Notes: generated from the letters alone by a model not told the origin. Counted from the first letter of the stretch, positions 29,924-40,202 are shown. The stretch is 64,000 bases of DNA from Winogradskyella echinorum (GCF_014297365.1 NZ_JACOQD010000008.1:1-64000); one strand, 5' to 3'. Numbers and translations: made by a program.

Positions 29924-31609
29924 TTAGAATGGTACTTTACAACTAAAACTCACCCACTCTCGTTTTACTGGATGCTCAAAACACAAAGTTTCTGCGTGAA
30001 GATGCAGTCGATTTGATTGAATGCCATACAAATCGTCACCAAGAATAGGACTATTTAAACCTAAGTGATGTGCAGCATGCACTCTTAATTGGTGTGTTCT
30101 TCCAGTTATTGGATAAAAATGGATTCTGGTTTTATTATTTTCAGTATTAATAACTTCATATTTTGTTTTGGCTGATTTGCCATGTTCAGCGCAAACTAAT
30201 TGTCTTGGTCTATTATTTAAATCTACACGAAGTGGTAAATCAATTGTTCCTTCTTTAGTATTTATAACACCATCAAGCAAAGCGACATAACGTTTTTTAA
30301 TAGTTCGATTTATAAACTGCTTTTGAAGGTTTTTATGCGTTTTCTCATTCTTAGCAACCAACATTAAACCAGAAGTTGACATATCTAAACGATGCAACAA
30401 CAATGGTCCTGTAGCATCCGGCAAATAATCTTGCATTCTTGTTAAAACAGAATCTTTAATTGTTTTACCAGGCACAGACAAAAACTCGTGCGGTTTATTA
30501 AGCACAAGAAGAAATTCATCTTCATATATAATGTCAATGTTGCCGCTAAATTTACCTGCTGATTCTATAGGATTGGGTTCTACATCTAGACCTTTCATCA
30601 TATGGCCTAAAATAGGCTCGCAACGTCCGCGACAAGAGGGATAAAATTGTCCATGCTTTCTAACTTCTGCTGTTGGTGAAATTCCCCAATAAAATTCGGC
30701 CATAGCAATAGGTTTTAGATTATTTAGATAGGCAAATTGAAATAACTTTGGTGCTGCACATTCACCAGCAGCTACAGGTGGCTGGCCCAATTCTGTGATC
30801 TTAAAAATATCAATTAGATTTTTGATTTCACCCACTGCATTTAAAAACTGATACTGCTCGTGGATTCGTTTTTGCAAGCTTGCAGATAATGTTTTTCGTT
30901 CTAGTTTTAAAGCTTTAATAGGTTGCATTAGTTTCTCTAAAACCAATTCAGCCTTATTTATCTCTGCTTCACAATTCAGCTTTAAATATTTTAAATCAAT
31001 ATTACTTTGAATACTTTGCTGCTTCAATTCTTCAAATAAAGATGCTTTTTCTAATACTGAAAGTTTAGACTCTGCTTCTTTTCTAAGTTGTTTTCGCTTT
31101 TCTTTTTCTACTTTGGCTTTTTGTTTAAAAACTTCAAGCTCATTTATACTTTTCAACTTAACGTTTTCTAGGTTTAATTTTGCAATCTCAATTTCAGGAT
31201 TTTGTTCTAAAGCCTCAATTATAGCCGTTAAGTTATTAACATGCTCCTCACTTTGCTTGTAAAAACCATCCTTATTTAAAGTGTCAAAAATTGGAGGTAC
31301 AAAACCTTTTAGGTAATTACTTTCTGCCAATTTTCCTGAAAAAGCAACAATGTAACCCACATCACCATCCATAGATTGCACAATCATAACACCAAACATT
31401 TTCCCGATTTTTAAACCTTTCTTGTTTTGGTTTAACCCAAAGTTATGTTCAAAATTGGTTTGAGTGCTTAAATACGTTTTTACCTCTTCGGCAGCTTTAA
31501 TGCAAAGTGGATGTGGTTGGTAATAAAACGGATAGGTAAATTGCTTTGGCAAATCCAAAACAGAATTAGAGCTAATTGGATGAAAAAGAAAATTATCCGT
31601 TTTAAACAT
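29924..31609 (-). CDS. RluA-family pseudouridine synthase with long N-terminal extension
   Basis: The C-terminal ~220 residues form a pseudouridine synthase domain: IIYEDEFLLVLNKPHEFLSVPG, catalytic D409 in LLHRLDMSTSGL, KKRYVALLDG, and RTHQLRVHAAHHLG. The N-terminal ~340 residues are an extension: a globular part (about 1-135), a coiled coil (about 150-245, FKQKAKVEKEKRKQLRKEAE), and a segment with a Cys pattern (GECAAPK, then FYPSCRGRCEP). Ordinary RluA enzymes have about 220-320 residues, sometimes with an S4 domain; none is seen here. The target is likely rRNA or tRNA. The gene is single. Confidence 0.87.
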   Translation of the reverse strand: MFKTDNFLFHPISSNSVLDLPKQFTYPFYYQPHPLCIKAAEEVKTYLSTQTNFEHNFGLNQNKKGLKIGKMFGVMIVQSMDGDVGYIVAFSGKLAESNYLKGFVPPIFDTLNKDGFYKQSEEHVNNLTAIIEALEQNPEIEIAKLNLENVKLKSINELEVFKQKAKVEKEKRKQLRKEAESKLSVLEKASLFEELKQQSIQSNIDLKYLKLNCEAEINKAELVLEKLMQPIKALKLERKTLSASLQKRIHEQYQFLNAVGEIKNLIDIFKITELGQPPVAAGECAAPKLFQFAYLNNLKPIAMAEFYWGISPTAEVRKHGQFYPSCRGRCEPILGHMMKGLDVEPNPIESAGKFSGNIDIIYEDEFLLVLNKPHEFLSVPGKTIKDSVLTRMQDYLPDATGPLLLHRLDMSTSGLMLVAKNEKTHKNLQKQFINRTIKKRYVALLDGVINTKEGTIDLPLRVDLNNRPRQLVCAEHGKSAKTKYEVINTENNKTRIHFYPITGRTHQLRVHAAHHLGLNSPILGDDLYGIQSNRLHLHAETLCFEHPVKREWVSFSCKVPF

Positions 31610-31783
31610 TATAGTTTTTTAATACGCAAAGAAACAAAAATATTTAAGGTTGTAGCGACATCATTTTTTTTGAAAATTATTTTTTTGAAAAAACTAAGAA
31701 TTACTTTAACCTATTGTTTTTACTACTATTACAGTCAATCAATATCCCTCTAAAAAAACTCAATTTTTAATTTGGCATCATAA

Positions 31784-31796
31784 TTGGTTTTACCAA
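31784..31796. repeat. Inverted repeat upstream of the first tandem lipoprotein
   Basis: TTGGTTTTACCAA, perfect 5-bp arms with a 3-nt centre, 27 bp before the ATG at 31823. It could be a regulator site; nothing similar is seen before the second paralog. Confidence 0.3.
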
Positions 31797-31822
31797 ATAT
31801 ATAACCTCTAAAAAACAAGATT

Positions 31823-33004
31823 ATGAAACGATTTTTACTATTATCAGTCCTAGTTTCGGTACTCGTATCTTGTAGTGCCAAAAAACAAATGGAAAGCGCC
31901 ATTAGCAATGGAAATTATGACCAAGCAATTAATGATGCCTTAAGAAAACTTGAAAACAACAAAGACAAAAAGCGTAAGCAAGATTATATTGTTATGCTTG
32001 AGGATGCGTATTACAAAGTTTTAGAGGAAGATTTAAAACATGTAGCACATCTTAAAAAAGATGGTAATCCAGAACAGTACAAAACAATTTATAATATCTA
32101 TTTAGATTTAGAAGCAAGACAAAATGCTATAAAGCGTGTTATGCCTCTAAAAATAAACGGTAAAACATTGAATTTACAGTTCAATGATTACAGTTCTGAA
32201 ATTGTAGATTACAGATATAAAACATCTGAATATTTAATAGACCAAGGAATTACACTATTAGATTCTGAAGACAAATATAATGCGAGAAAAGCATATGACA
32301 TTTTTAGATACATAGAACGTATAAATCCAAATTTTGAAGAAACCAGAAGTCTAATGACGGAAGCACATCAAAAAGGAACTGACTTTGTACATGTATCTAT
32401 TATGAATAATACAAATCAAGTTATTCCGCAACGTTTAGAAACTGAGTTATTAGATTTTAATACTTATGGTTTAGATCAATTCTGGACAGAATACCATGCT
32501 GTTACCAATGAAACAATAGCTTATGATTTTGCAATGCAATTACAATTAATGCGAATTACTATTTCGCCAGAGCGAATTAATGAACGTCAATTACTAAGAG
32601 AAAAGCAAATTGTAGATGGTTGGGAGTATCAATTAGATACTAATGGTAATGTAATGAAAGACAGTCTCGGTAATGATATTAAAATAGATAAGATAATTAA
32701 TGTTAGAGCAAGATTTGTTGAAGTTATACAAACTAAATCTGCTCAAGTTATTGCAGATGTGGTTTATACAGACCTAAAACAAAATCAAGTAATAGATAAC
32801 TTTACAATAGAAAGTGGTTTTGTATTTGAAAACGTATTTGGACGTGTAAGAGGAGACCGACGCGCTTTAAATAGAGATGACAGAAATCTTTTAAGACAGC
32901 AGCAAATTCTGTTTCCATCAGATGAACAAATGGTTTATGATACAAGTGAAGATCTTAAACTAAAATTGAAAGGGATTATAAAATCCTATCGATTAAATAG
33001 TTAG
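31823..33004 (+). CDS. TPR-like lipoprotein, first of two tandem paralogs
   Basis: Lipoprotein of 393 residues with lipobox VLVSC (Cys 17), followed at once by AISNGNYDQAINDALRKLENN and KRKQDYIVMLEDAY, a TPR-like helical start. The rest is alpha/beta with GTDFVHVSIMN, QVIPQRLETELLDFNTYGL, SPERINERQLLREKQIVDG, and the end FPSDEQMVYDTSEDLK. It is collinear over its full length with the next gene (33217-34401). The cluster has no recognised enzyme motif. Probably a periplasm-facing assembly or structural protein; the function is not known to me. Confidence 0.8.
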   Translation: MKRFLLLSVLVSVLVSCSAKKQMESAISNGNYDQAINDALRKLENNKDKKRKQDYIVMLEDAYYKVLEEDLKHVAHLKKDGNPEQYKTIYNIYLDLEARQNAIKRVMPLKINGKTLNLQFNDYSSEIVDYRYKTSEYLIDQGITLLDSEDKYNARKAYDIFRYIERINPNFEETRSLMTEAHQKGTDFVHVSIMNNTNQVIPQRLETELLDFNTYGLDQFWTEYHAVTNETIAYDFAMQLQLMRITISPERINERQLLREKQIVDGWEYQLDTNGNVMKDSLGNDIKIDKIINVRARFVEVIQTKSAQVIADVVYTDLKQNQVIDNFTIESGFVFENVFGRVRGDRRALNRDDRNLLRQQQILFPSDEQMVYDTSEDLKLKLKGIIKSYRLNS

Positions 33005-33010
33005 TCATTA

Positions 33011-33037
33011 AAAACCTCTCAAAATTGAGAGGTTTTT
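33011..33037 (+). terminator. Rho-independent terminator after the first tandem lipoprotein
   Basis: Stem AAAACCTCTC / GAGAGGTTTT around AAAATT, then a T-run. It separates the two paralogs transcriptionally. Confidence 0.85.
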
Positions 33038-33216
33038 TTAGTATTATGAAAATCCTCGGTTGTTCACCAATAATATTAATCAACACACGTAAGGTAATTC
33101 CTATTTGTGAATCAAATATTATGCATTTAATCGTATTTATTAGCATTTAGTCTAATTTTTACCTAAGTTTACCGCTTAATTGTTTTGAAACCTAAATCTA
33201 ACAAAACTATTAACTT

Positions 33217-34401
33217 ATGAAAAATCTACTACTTTCGGCATTAGTCTTAGTACTAATCATTTCTTGCAGCACGAGCAAACAAATTGAAAGATCTGTAAGT
33301 GTTGGTAATTATGACCAAGCTATTAATACTGCTTTAAGCAAACTCCGTACTAATAAGAATAAAAAGAGAAAAGCTGAATATATTGTAATGCTTGAAGATG
33401 CATATAAAAAGGCTAATCAGCGAGATATTGAAAATATTGAGTATTTAAAGAAGGATAATAATCCGGAAAATCACCTAAAAGTGTATGATCTTTATGTGAC
33501 TTTAGATAATAGACAAGAACGTGTTAAGCCAATTTTACCCTTGTATGTAGATGGACGAGAAGCGGCAATACCGATTAACGATTATTCTAATGGACTTATC
33601 ACTTCAAAAGAAAAAGCATCAGCACATCTTTATGCCAATGCTGTAGCAACTCTAAATCAACAAAATAATACTAAACAAAATTATAGATTTGCCTATAATC
33701 AGTTTAGAGATATAGAAGATATCAATCCTAACTATAGAGATGTTCGCCAATTACTAGAAGAAGCACACACAAAGGGAACTGATTTTGTATTAGTAGAAAT
33801 GGTTAATGATACGGAGAAAGTTATTCCAGAGCGATTAGAAAATGATTTATTAAACTTTAGTACTTATGGTATTAATAACTTATGGACAGTTTACCATAAT
33901 ACAAATGATAACAACACAAAATACGATTACAGTATGCGTGTTAACTTAAGGCAAATTAATGTATCACCCGAACAAGTAAAAGAACGTCAACTTATAAAAG
34001 AAAAAGAGATTGTTGATGGCAAACAAATATTAAGAGATGAGAATGGCAATCAAGTTAAAGATAGCTTGGGTAATGCTATAGAAGTGGATAAGTTTAAAAC
34101 TGTACGTTGTGAGTTTTACGAATTCAAACAATATAAAACTGTACAAGTTGTTGGTAATGTAGAATACTACAATTTAAATACTAAACAATTGGCTGATGCT
34201 TTCCCTGTAAATAGTCAATTTGTCTTTGAACATATCTATGCTAATGCTACTGGTGATCGTAGAGCCTTAGCAAATGATTTATTGCCTTTTTTAGAAAGAC
34301 GTGCTGTACCTTTCCCTACTGAAGAACAAATGATTTACGATTCTGGTGAGGATCTAAAAAATCAGTTAAAACAGATTATGAGCTCCTATACTTTGAATTA
34401 A
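33217..34401 (+). CDS. TPR-like lipoprotein, second of two tandem paralogs
   Basis: Lipoprotein of 394 residues (lipobox LIISC) that aligns with its upstream neighbour from end to end: SVGNYDQAINTALSKLRTN, KRKAEYIVMLEDAYKKA, EEAHTKGTDFVLVEMVND, KVIPERLENDLLNFSTYG, SPEQVKERQLIKEKEIVDG and TGDRRALANDLLPF. Divergence is clear in the middle (residues about 115-160). It has its own 212-bp upstream region after a terminator, so the copies can be expressed separately. Its stop overlaps the stop of the convergent AraC gene by 4 bp. Confidence 0.8.
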   Translation: MKNLLLSALVLVLIISCSTSKQIERSVSVGNYDQAINTALSKLRTNKNKKRKAEYIVMLEDAYKKANQRDIENIEYLKKDNNPENHLKVYDLYVTLDNRQERVKPILPLYVDGREAAIPINDYSNGLITSKEKASAHLYANAVATLNQQNNTKQNYRFAYNQFRDIEDINPNYRDVRQLLEEAHTKGTDFVLVEMVNDTEKVIPERLENDLLNFSTYGINNLWTVYHNTNDNNTKYDYSMRVNLRQINVSPEQVKERQLIKEKEIVDGKQILRDENGNQVKDSLGNAIEVDKFKTVRCEFYEFKQYKTVQVVGNVEYYNLNTKQLADAFPVNSQFVFEHIYANATGDRRALANDLLPFLERRAVPFPTEEQMIYDSGEDLKNQLKQIMSSYTLN

Positions 34402-35315
34402 TTAAAAGTTTTTCGAAATTCCATTGGTGACATCTCGGTTTTACTTTTGAATAGCTTAGTAAATGATGCTGGTCGTTCGAATCCTAAACCATAAGCGATC
34501 TCACTTATTGAGAGTGCTGTCATTGACAACTGCGCCTTAGCTTTTTCTATCAATTTATTATGAATATGATGCTGTGTACTTTGTCCTGTTAGGGATTTAA
34601 GCAAACTACTCAAATAATTTGTTGACAAATTTAAGCGGTCTGCAATCCATTGTACTTTGGGTAAGCCTTTTTCTATCAAATTATCATCTTTAAAATAGTC
34701 CTCTAAAACCTGTTCTAACTGACTTATAATTTGATGATTAGAAATTTGACGTGTAATAAACTGGCGTTCGTAAAAACGTTCGGCATAATTGAACAATAAT
34801 TCTAACTGTGAAATCACAATTTTCTGACTGAACTTATCAATGTTAGATTGGTATTCACACTGAATCGTCTTTAGAAGATCGACCATCATTTGTTCCTCTT
34901 TTTCTGAAAGAAAAAGAGCTTCATTTATGTTATAACCAAAAAGATCATAGTTATTTATTTGCTTTGCTAAAGCCGAATTCCATAAAAAATCTGGATGCAC
35001 TAAGAGTAACCAACCAGAAGGTTTACGCAACTTAGTATTAGGATTATTTCCCAAACTCATTAGCTGATTTGGGGCTATAAACGTCATAACACCTTCATCA
35101 AAATCATACTCCTGCTGGCCGTAAAATAACTTATGTGCTACATTTCGCTTAAGGCCAATAGTGTAATAATCCTGAATCCATTTTATATCTGCGATATTAT
35201 CAGGATACTGAATAGCACTATAATCTATCAAACTAATCAAAGGATGCTCTGGTGCAGCTATGTTTGCCAATTTATGGTATTCATTTATTTTTTTAAAATG
35301 TTGTGGTGCTTTCAT
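34398..35315 (-). CDS. AraC-family transcriptional regulator
   Basis: Regulator of 305 residues from the ATG at 35315. A longer frame runs back into the upstream SDR and has a cysteine/tryptophan-rich, non-protein-like start, so it was rejected. The N-terminal half is a probable cupin-like effector region (KLFYGQQEYDFDEGVMTFIAP). The C-terminal ~100 residues are the double helix-turn-helix (VQWIADRLNLSTNYLSSLLK, then SISEIAYGLGFERPASFTKL and FKSKTEMSPMEFRK). It lies 44 bp downstream of an SDR gene on the same strand, and in similar pairs the regulator controls the reductase. Confidence 0.92.
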   Translation of the reverse strand: MKAPQHFKKINEYHKLANIAAPEHPLISLIDYSAIQYPDNIADIKWIQDYYTIGLKRNVAHKLFYGQQEYDFDEGVMTFIAPNQLMSLGNNPNTKLRKPSGWLLLVHPDFLWNSALAKQINNYDLFGYNINEALFLSEKEEQMMVDLLKTIQCEYQSNIDKFSQKIVISQLELLFNYAERFYERQFITRQISNHQIISQLEQVLEDYFKDDNLIEKGLPKVQWIADRLNLSTNYLSSLLKSLTGQSTQHHIHNKLIEKAKAQLSMTALSISEIAYGLGFERPASFTKLFKSKTEMSPMEFRKTFN

Positions 35316-35359
35316 CTTTATAAATTTAATGAAAAGAATTGTATTGCAAACTCTAAAAT

Positions 35360-36115
35360 TTAAACAAGCATGCCACCAGAAACTTCTATACGTTGACCAT
35401 TTATCCAACCTGCTTTTTCTGAACATAAAAAGGCAACGGTACCGCCAATATCCTCAGCTTCACCTACTCTACCTAATGCTGTGATACTTGCAATTAAAGC
35501 CGCTTTATCTTTGTCTTTATTACTTCCACCTGCAAAATCAGTTGCTATGGCTCCTGGAGCAATAACATTGGCAGTTATTTTTCGATTTCCAAGTTCTTTA
35601 GCCAAATAGCGTGTAAAGACTTCTAAACCACCTTTCATCATTGCATAAGCAGACATGCCTGGTAAACTAAAACGTGCTAAACCACTAGAGATATTAATAA
35701 TTCGACCTCCATTATTTAGAAATGGCAATGCCGCTTGTGTTAAAAAATAAATACTCTTAAGGTGTACGTTCATCATTTCATTAAACTGCTCTTCTGTAGT
35801 GTCAACGATAAGATTATAAACTCCTGTACCTGCATTATTCACTAAAAAATCAAAGTTAGAATTCCCGTGTTCTTGTTGTAAATATACTGTAGCTTTAACA
35901 ATAAAGTCTTGACCACTTTTGTGGTTGCTGGCATCAAACGGAAAGGCTATTGCCTTTTGCCCAAGGGCTTCAATCTCTGAAATAACGTCTTTTGCTTTGT
36001 CTTCGTTTTTGAGGTAAGTAAATATAATATCTACACCATCTTTAGCAAGGTTAAGTGCCATGTCTCTGCCTAAACCTCTACTTGCGCCAGTAATAATTGC
36101 TGTTTTTTGTCTCAT
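35360..36115 (-). CDS. Short-chain dehydrogenase/reductase
   Basis: Classical SDR of 251 residues. TGASRGLGRDMALNLAKDG is the nucleotide motif, followed by FLVNNAGTGVY, INISSGLARF with the catalytic Ser, and SAYAMMKGGLEV with Y-x3-K. The C-terminus has GTVAFLCSEKAGWINGQRIE, the usual 3-oxoacyl-ACP-reductase-like tail. The substrate is not predictable. It precedes the AraC regulator and is probably transcribed with it. Confidence 0.93.
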   Translation of the reverse strand: MRQKTAIITGASRGLGRDMALNLAKDGVDIIFTYLKNEDKAKDVISEIEALGQKAIAFPFDASNHKSGQDFIVKATVYLQQEHGNSNFDFLVNNAGTGVYNLIVDTTEEQFNEMMNVHLKSIYFLTQAALPFLNNGGRIINISSGLARFSLPGMSAYAMMKGGLEVFTRYLAKELGNRKITANVIAPGAIATDFAGGSNKDKDKAALIASITALGRVGEAEDIGGTVAFLCSEKAGWINGQRIEVSGGMLV

Positions 36116-36258
36116 TTTACTATTGTTTTTTTAATTACAATACAAAGTTGAGTCCATTTACAGAAGTATACTTTTCCAAATCTATGGATAACTTATCCAA
36201 ATCGTATGATGTTAATATGCAATAAGATTTTAAAAGAAAAGGATATAGTAATTAGTAA

Positions 36259-36762
36259 TTATTTCTTCTTACCCACTTTAAAAGATTGTCTAAAGCGTTT
36301 TCGCTTTTTAGTCGGTTTTACCATCATTGCTCTTTCCCTTTGCAAGTCTTTTAAATCTTCAATGAGCTTAGATTTAACCAGACGTTCTAAAACCTCATTA
36401 CGTTTTATATAACTATAAACACAACCTATTAGCAATGCAATACTGCCAACTATTTCTATAGAGCCATTAGAAATTAAAGGAAATTGGGTGTACAAATTAA
36501 CACCAATTAAAGGCTTTAGATATATAAATTGGTATAACCCAAGTACCAGACAAAATAAACCCAAAACCAACAAAACAATAATATTAATAGTGATGCTGCG
36601 TTTTGTTTTATGTTCTAGTTTAGAAATATTAGCCTTACTTAGTATAGGATTATTAGCTTTCTCTTCTTTCGCAATAAACTCTAGAAAAGTTTCGGCTACA
36701 CCATTTATAGTGATACCATAATTACGCTTATAAAGATCTTGCTTTGTGATTTTGTATTTCAT
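36259..36762 (-). CDS. Small two-TM membrane protein with basic C-terminus
   Basis: Protein of 167 residues. The N-terminal 55 residues are soluble and lysine-rich. Two TM helices lie at about 57-80 (IIVLLVLGLFCLVLGLYQF) and about 100-118 (IEIVGSIALLIGCVYSYI). The C-terminus is strongly positive (VKPTKKRKRFRQSFKVGKKK), which places both ends in the cytoplasm. No family is recognised. It has its own -7 box at 36773-36780. Confidence 0.65.
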   Translation of the reverse strand: MKYKITKQDLYKRNYGITINGVAETFLEFIAKEEKANNPILSKANISKLEHKTKRSITINIIVLLVLGLFCLVLGLYQFIYLKPLIGVNLYTQFPLISNGSIEIVGSIALLIGCVYSYIKRNEVLERLVKSKLIEDLKDLQRERAMMVKPTKKRKRFRQSFKVGKKK

Positions 36763-36772
36763 GGAAGTACAA

Positions 36773-36780
36773 CAAATTTA
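36773..36780 (-). promoter_or_regulatory. -7 promoter box before the two-TM protein
   Basis: Minus-strand TAAATTTG, 10 bp before the ATG; the leader would be very short. Confidence 0.4.
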
Positions 36781-36976
36781 TGAAATAACTTAATAAGATT
36801 GAGTTAAGAGTAAAAGTGACTAGGTATTGTTCTAAAAATAATTCTTAACAATGTCATTTTTACACAAGCCGAAGTTAAACTTAATACAATGTTGCGTCGT
36901 TTCACTAATTCAACAACGCTCAATACTAGAATTTCTATAACTTCAACAAACGTTGAATTATTTCAAAAACGTCATT

Positions 36977-37363
36977 TTAAACAAATCTATTAATATCCAT
37001 CTCATTTATTGCACCATGAGAAGCATGTGCAACCACTACTCCATTTTTTATTACTAAAAGCTGAGGAGATTGATGCATTACCTGAAATTTATAACCCACT
37101 TCATTAGATACATCTCGATAACTTATTAAATCTAAATAGTATAAATCTACATTGTTATCTACATCAAAGGCAGACACAAATTGGTTCATTACCATTCTAC
37201 TAATACCACAACGTGTAGAGTGCTTAAAAATAAGCTGTGTTTTAGTTTTAGATTTTTCAGTTATAACATCTAATTGTTCAATGGTGTTTAGAGGAATCCA
37301 TGGTAAAACCTTCTCCTCTTTTGGTTCTGAAGAACCGTTAAATAGTTTATTAAAAATTCCCAT
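36977..37363 (-). CDS. ytxJ: YtxJ, bacillithiol-system redox-active protein
   Basis: Monothiol thioredoxin-fold protein of 128 residues. FKHSTRCGISRMV carries the single active cysteine C52 of the YtxJ family, followed by LYYLDLISYRDVSNEVGYKF and HQSPQLLVIKNGVVVAHASH with the cis-Pro position. YtxJ is thought to act as a bacilliredoxin-like partner in bacillithiol chemistry, which many Flavobacteriaceae possess. No bacillithiol synthesis genes are in the window. The gene is alone, with 214 bp after it that hold no further gene. Confidence 0.9.
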   Translation of the reverse strand: MGIFNKLFNGSSEPKEEKVLPWIPLNTIEQLDVITEKSKTKTQLIFKHSTRCGISRMVMNQFVSAFDVDNNVDLYYLDLISYRDVSNEVGYKFQVMHQSPQLLVIKNGVVVAHASHGAINEMDINRFV

Positions 37364-37515
37364 AATTTATACGATTATATCAAGTAAGTCGTTAAAGCTT
37401 TATTATCTTACAAACTGACGAAACGTCACGCAATCAATAACAAAATCGGTCATTTTGTCTTTCAAATTGTATTGGTAAGATTATTGAATAAAGGTAAGAA
37501 AACTAAAATGATATT

Positions 37516-37543
37516 GTCATTCTGAGTAACAATGAAAAATCTA
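37516..37543 (+). repeat. GTCATTC-type intergenic repeat relic before clpB
   Basis: GTCATTCTGAGTAACAATG followed by AAAAATCTA resembles the short GTCATTC-starting intergenic repeats also seen at 48473 and 55692. It lies in the 5' region of clpB. Confidence 0.4.
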
Positions 37544-37595
37544 ATTTATAGATTAATTCATGTCTGTTCCTCACAAAGACAGAAAAAATAAAAAT

Positions 37596-40202
37596 ATGAA
37601 CTTTAATAATTATACAATTAAATCGCAAGAAGCCATACAGCAAGCACAACAACTTGCACAAGGCTTTGGTCATCAGCAAATAGAAAATGAGCACATTTTT
37701 AAAGCGCTCTTTAATGTTGATGAAAATGTTTTACCATTCCTTTTAAAAAAGTTGAATGTTAATGTGTCTATGTTACAACAAATATTAGACAAAGAACTAG
37801 AGAGTTTTACAAAAGTTTCTGGAGGAGACATAATGCTTTCTCGTGAAGCAAGCAAAGCTTTAAATGAAGCTTCTATCATCGCTAAAAAGATGAATGACGA
37901 CTTTGTATCAATTGAACATTTAGTATTAGCCATTTTTAAATCTAAAAGTAAAATAGCTCAAATATTAAAAGATCAAGGTGTTACTGAGAAGGGCTTACAA
38001 TCTGCAATTGAAGAATTACGTAAAGGTGATAGAGTAACTTCTCAAAGTCAAGAAGAAACCTATAATTCGCTTAATAAATACGCTAAAAACTTAAATCAAT
38101 TAGCTAGTGATGGTAAGTTAGATCCAGTGATTGGTAGAGATGAAGAGATTCGTAGAATTCTTCAGATTTTATCGCGTAGAACCAAAAACAACCCAATTTT
38201 AGTGGGTGAACCTGGTACTGGTAAAACGGCAATTGCAGAAGGTTTAGCACACAGAATTATTGATGGAGATATACCAGAAAACCTTAAAGACAAACAAATT
38301 TTTGCTTTAGATATGGGTGCACTTATTGCAGGTGCAAAATTTAAAGGAGAATTTGAAGAACGTTTAAAAGCCGTTATTAAAGAAGTGACGACCAGCAATG
38401 GAGATATCGTCTTATTTATTGACGAAATTCATACATTAGTTGGTGCTGGTGGTGGACAAGGTGCTATGGATGCTGCAAACATATTAAAACCTGCTTTAGC
38501 TCGTGGTGAGCTAAGAGCTATTGGAGCAACTACCCTAGATGAGTATCAAAAGTACTTTGAACAAGATAAGGCTTTAGAACGTCGTTTTCAGAAAGTTATC
38601 GTTGATGAGCCAGATACTGAAAGTGCAATTTCAATACTCCGTGGTATAAAAGAAAAGTACGAAACACATCACAAAGTTAGGATTAAAGATGAAGCTATTA
38701 TTGGTGCAGTAGAATTATCGGAACGCTACATCACCAACCGTTTTCTGCCAGATAAAGCTATTGACTTAATGGACGAAGCAGCTTCTAAATTGCGAATGGA
38801 GATTAACTCTAAACCAGAAGAATTAGATGTACTCGATCGTAAAATTATGCAGTTAGAAATTGAGCACGAAGCCATTAAACGTGAAAAAGATGAAGCTAAA
38901 TTAAAAAGCTTAAAAGCAGATTTAGCAAATCTTAAAGAAGAACGAAACGAGCTGAATGCAAAATGGAAATCTGAAAAAGAAGTTGTAGAAAATGTACAGA
39001 ATATAAAACTAGAGATTGAAAACTTTAAACTAGAAGCTGAACGTGCTGAGCGCGAAGGTGATTATGGTAAGGTTGCCGAAATTAGATACGGAAAGATTAA
39101 AGAAGCCAATGAAAAACTAGAAACATATCAGAAACAATTATCAGAACAACAAGAAACATCTTTAATAAAAGAGGAAGTAACTTATGAGGATATTGCCGAT
39201 GTTGTTGCTAAGTGGACAGGCATTCCGGTAACTAAAATGATTCAGAGTGAGCGTGAAAAACTTTTAAAACTCGAGGATGAGCTACATAAACGTGTTGTAG
39301 GTCAAGAAGAGGCTATTGAAGCAGTAAGTGATGCTGTGCGTCGCTCAAGAGCTGGTTTACAAAATCCACAAAAACCAATTGGAACTTTCTTGTTTCTTGG
39401 TACAACAGGTGTTGGTAAAACAGAGTTAGCAAAAGCTTTAGCAGAATATCTATTTGATGATGAAAATGCCATGACACGCATAGATATGAGCGAATACCAA
39501 GAACGACATGCCGTAAGCCGTTTAGTTGGTGCGCCTCCAGGATACGTTGGGTACGATGAAGGAGGACAATTAACAGAAGCCGTAAGACGCAAACCGTATT
39601 CTGTGGTTTTATTAGATGAAATTGAAAAAGCACATCCAGATACCTTTAATATTTTATTACAAGTATTAGATGAAGGACGATTAACAGATAATAAAGGAAG
39701 AATTGCAGACTTTAAAAACACCATTATAATCATGACCTCCAATATGGGAAGTCATATCATACAAGAACGTTTTGAAGCCACAAAGGATATTCAATCTGCT
39801 ATGGAAGCTGCCAAAGTTGATGTGTTAGGTTTATTAAAACAAAGTGTAAGACCTGAGTTTTTAAACCGTATTGATGATACTATTATGTTTACACCTTTAT
39901 CAAAAGAAAACATTATAGATATTGTTGGTTTACAGCTTAAGAGTATAACTAAAATGATAGCGCAACAAGGCATAACCTTCGATGCTACAGAAGAAGCCAT
40001 TTCTTATTTAGCAGACAAAGGTTACAATCCAGAATATGGTGCAAGACCCGTAAAGCGTGTTATACAAAAAGAAGTGCTAAATCAGTTGAGTAAAGAAATA
40101 CTGGCCGGAAAGGTCTTTACTGATAGTATTATTTTACTCGATGAGTTCGATGGTCAATTAGTTTTTAGAAACCAAGGTGATTTAGTCGTAGAAGAATTTT
40201 AA
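37596..40202 (+). CDS. clpB: ATP-dependent chaperone ClpB
   Basis: Hsp100 disaggregase that works with DnaK. From the ATG at 37596 it has 868 residues; the frame extends 36 bp upstream, but those residues (MSVPHKDRKNKN) are not family-like. Order: Clp N domain ([19 protein letters not shown]), NBD1 with GEPGTGKT and [11 protein letters not shown], the long coiled-coil middle domain (about 400-525) that marks ClpB rather than ClpA/C, then NBD2 with GTTGVGKT and [13 protein letters not shown], and the C-terminal [11 protein letters not shown] sensor-2 region. No CIRCE element is seen upstream. Confidence 0.97.
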   Translation: MNFNNYTIKSQEAIQQAQQLAQGFGHQQIENEHIFKALFNVDENVLPFLLKKLNVNVSMLQQILDKELESFTKVSGGDIMLSREASKALNEASIIAKKMNDDFVSIEHLVLAIFKSKSKIAQILKDQGVTEKGLQSAIEELRKGDRVTSQSQEETYNSLNKYAKNLNQLASDGKLDPVIGRDEEIRRILQILSRRTKNNPILVGEPGTGKTAIAEGLAHRIIDGDIPENLKDKQIFALDMGALIAGAKFKGEFEERLKAVIKEVTTSNGDIVLFIDEIHTLVGAGGGQGAMDAANILKPALARGELRAIGATTLDEYQKYFEQDKALERRFQKVIVDEPDTESAISILRGIKEKYETHHKVRIKDEAIIGAVELSERYITNRFLPDKAIDLMDEAASKLRMEINSKPEELDVLDRKIMQLEIEHEAIKREKDEAKLKSLKADLANLKEERNELNAKWKSEKEVVENVQNIKLEIENFKLEAERAEREGDYGKVAEIRYGKIKEANEKLETYQKQLSEQQETSLIKEEVTYEDIADVVAKWTGIPVTKMIQSEREKLLKLEDELHKRVVGQEEAIEAVSDAVRRSRAGLQNPQKPIGTFLFLGTTGVGKTELAKALAEYLFDDENAMTRIDMSEYQERHAVSRLVGAPPGYVGYDEGGQLTEAVRRKPYSVVLLDEIEKAHPDTFNILLQVLDEGRLTDNKGRIADFKNTIIIMTSNMGSHIIQERFEATKDIQSAMEAAKVDVLGLLKQSVRPEFLNRIDDTIMFTPLSKENIIDIVGLQLKSITKMIAQQGITFDATEEAISYLADKGYNPEYGARPVKRVIQKEVLNQLSKEILAGKVFTDSIILLDEFDGQLVFRNQGDLVVEEF

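Noticed and set aside
31511..31753. An 80-residue plus-strand frame across the start of the RluA-like gene
   Set aside because: It is antisense to a coding region and then runs into AT-rich DNA; the composition is not protein-like.
34398..35426. A 342-residue form of the AraC regulator
   Set aside because: The extra 37 residues lie in the upstream SDR gene and are Trp/Cys-rich; the ATG at 35315 gives a normal family start.
36800..36976. GTTGAA/TTCAAC-type palindromes between the two-TM gene and ytxJ
   Set aside because: The arms are imperfect and differ in spacing; this may be a decayed repeat, but it cannot be supported as an element.
39302..39742. A 146-residue minus-strand frame opposite clpB
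   Set aside because: It lies wholly inside the ClpB NBD2 coding region, which has clear conserved motifs; it is an antisense shadow.
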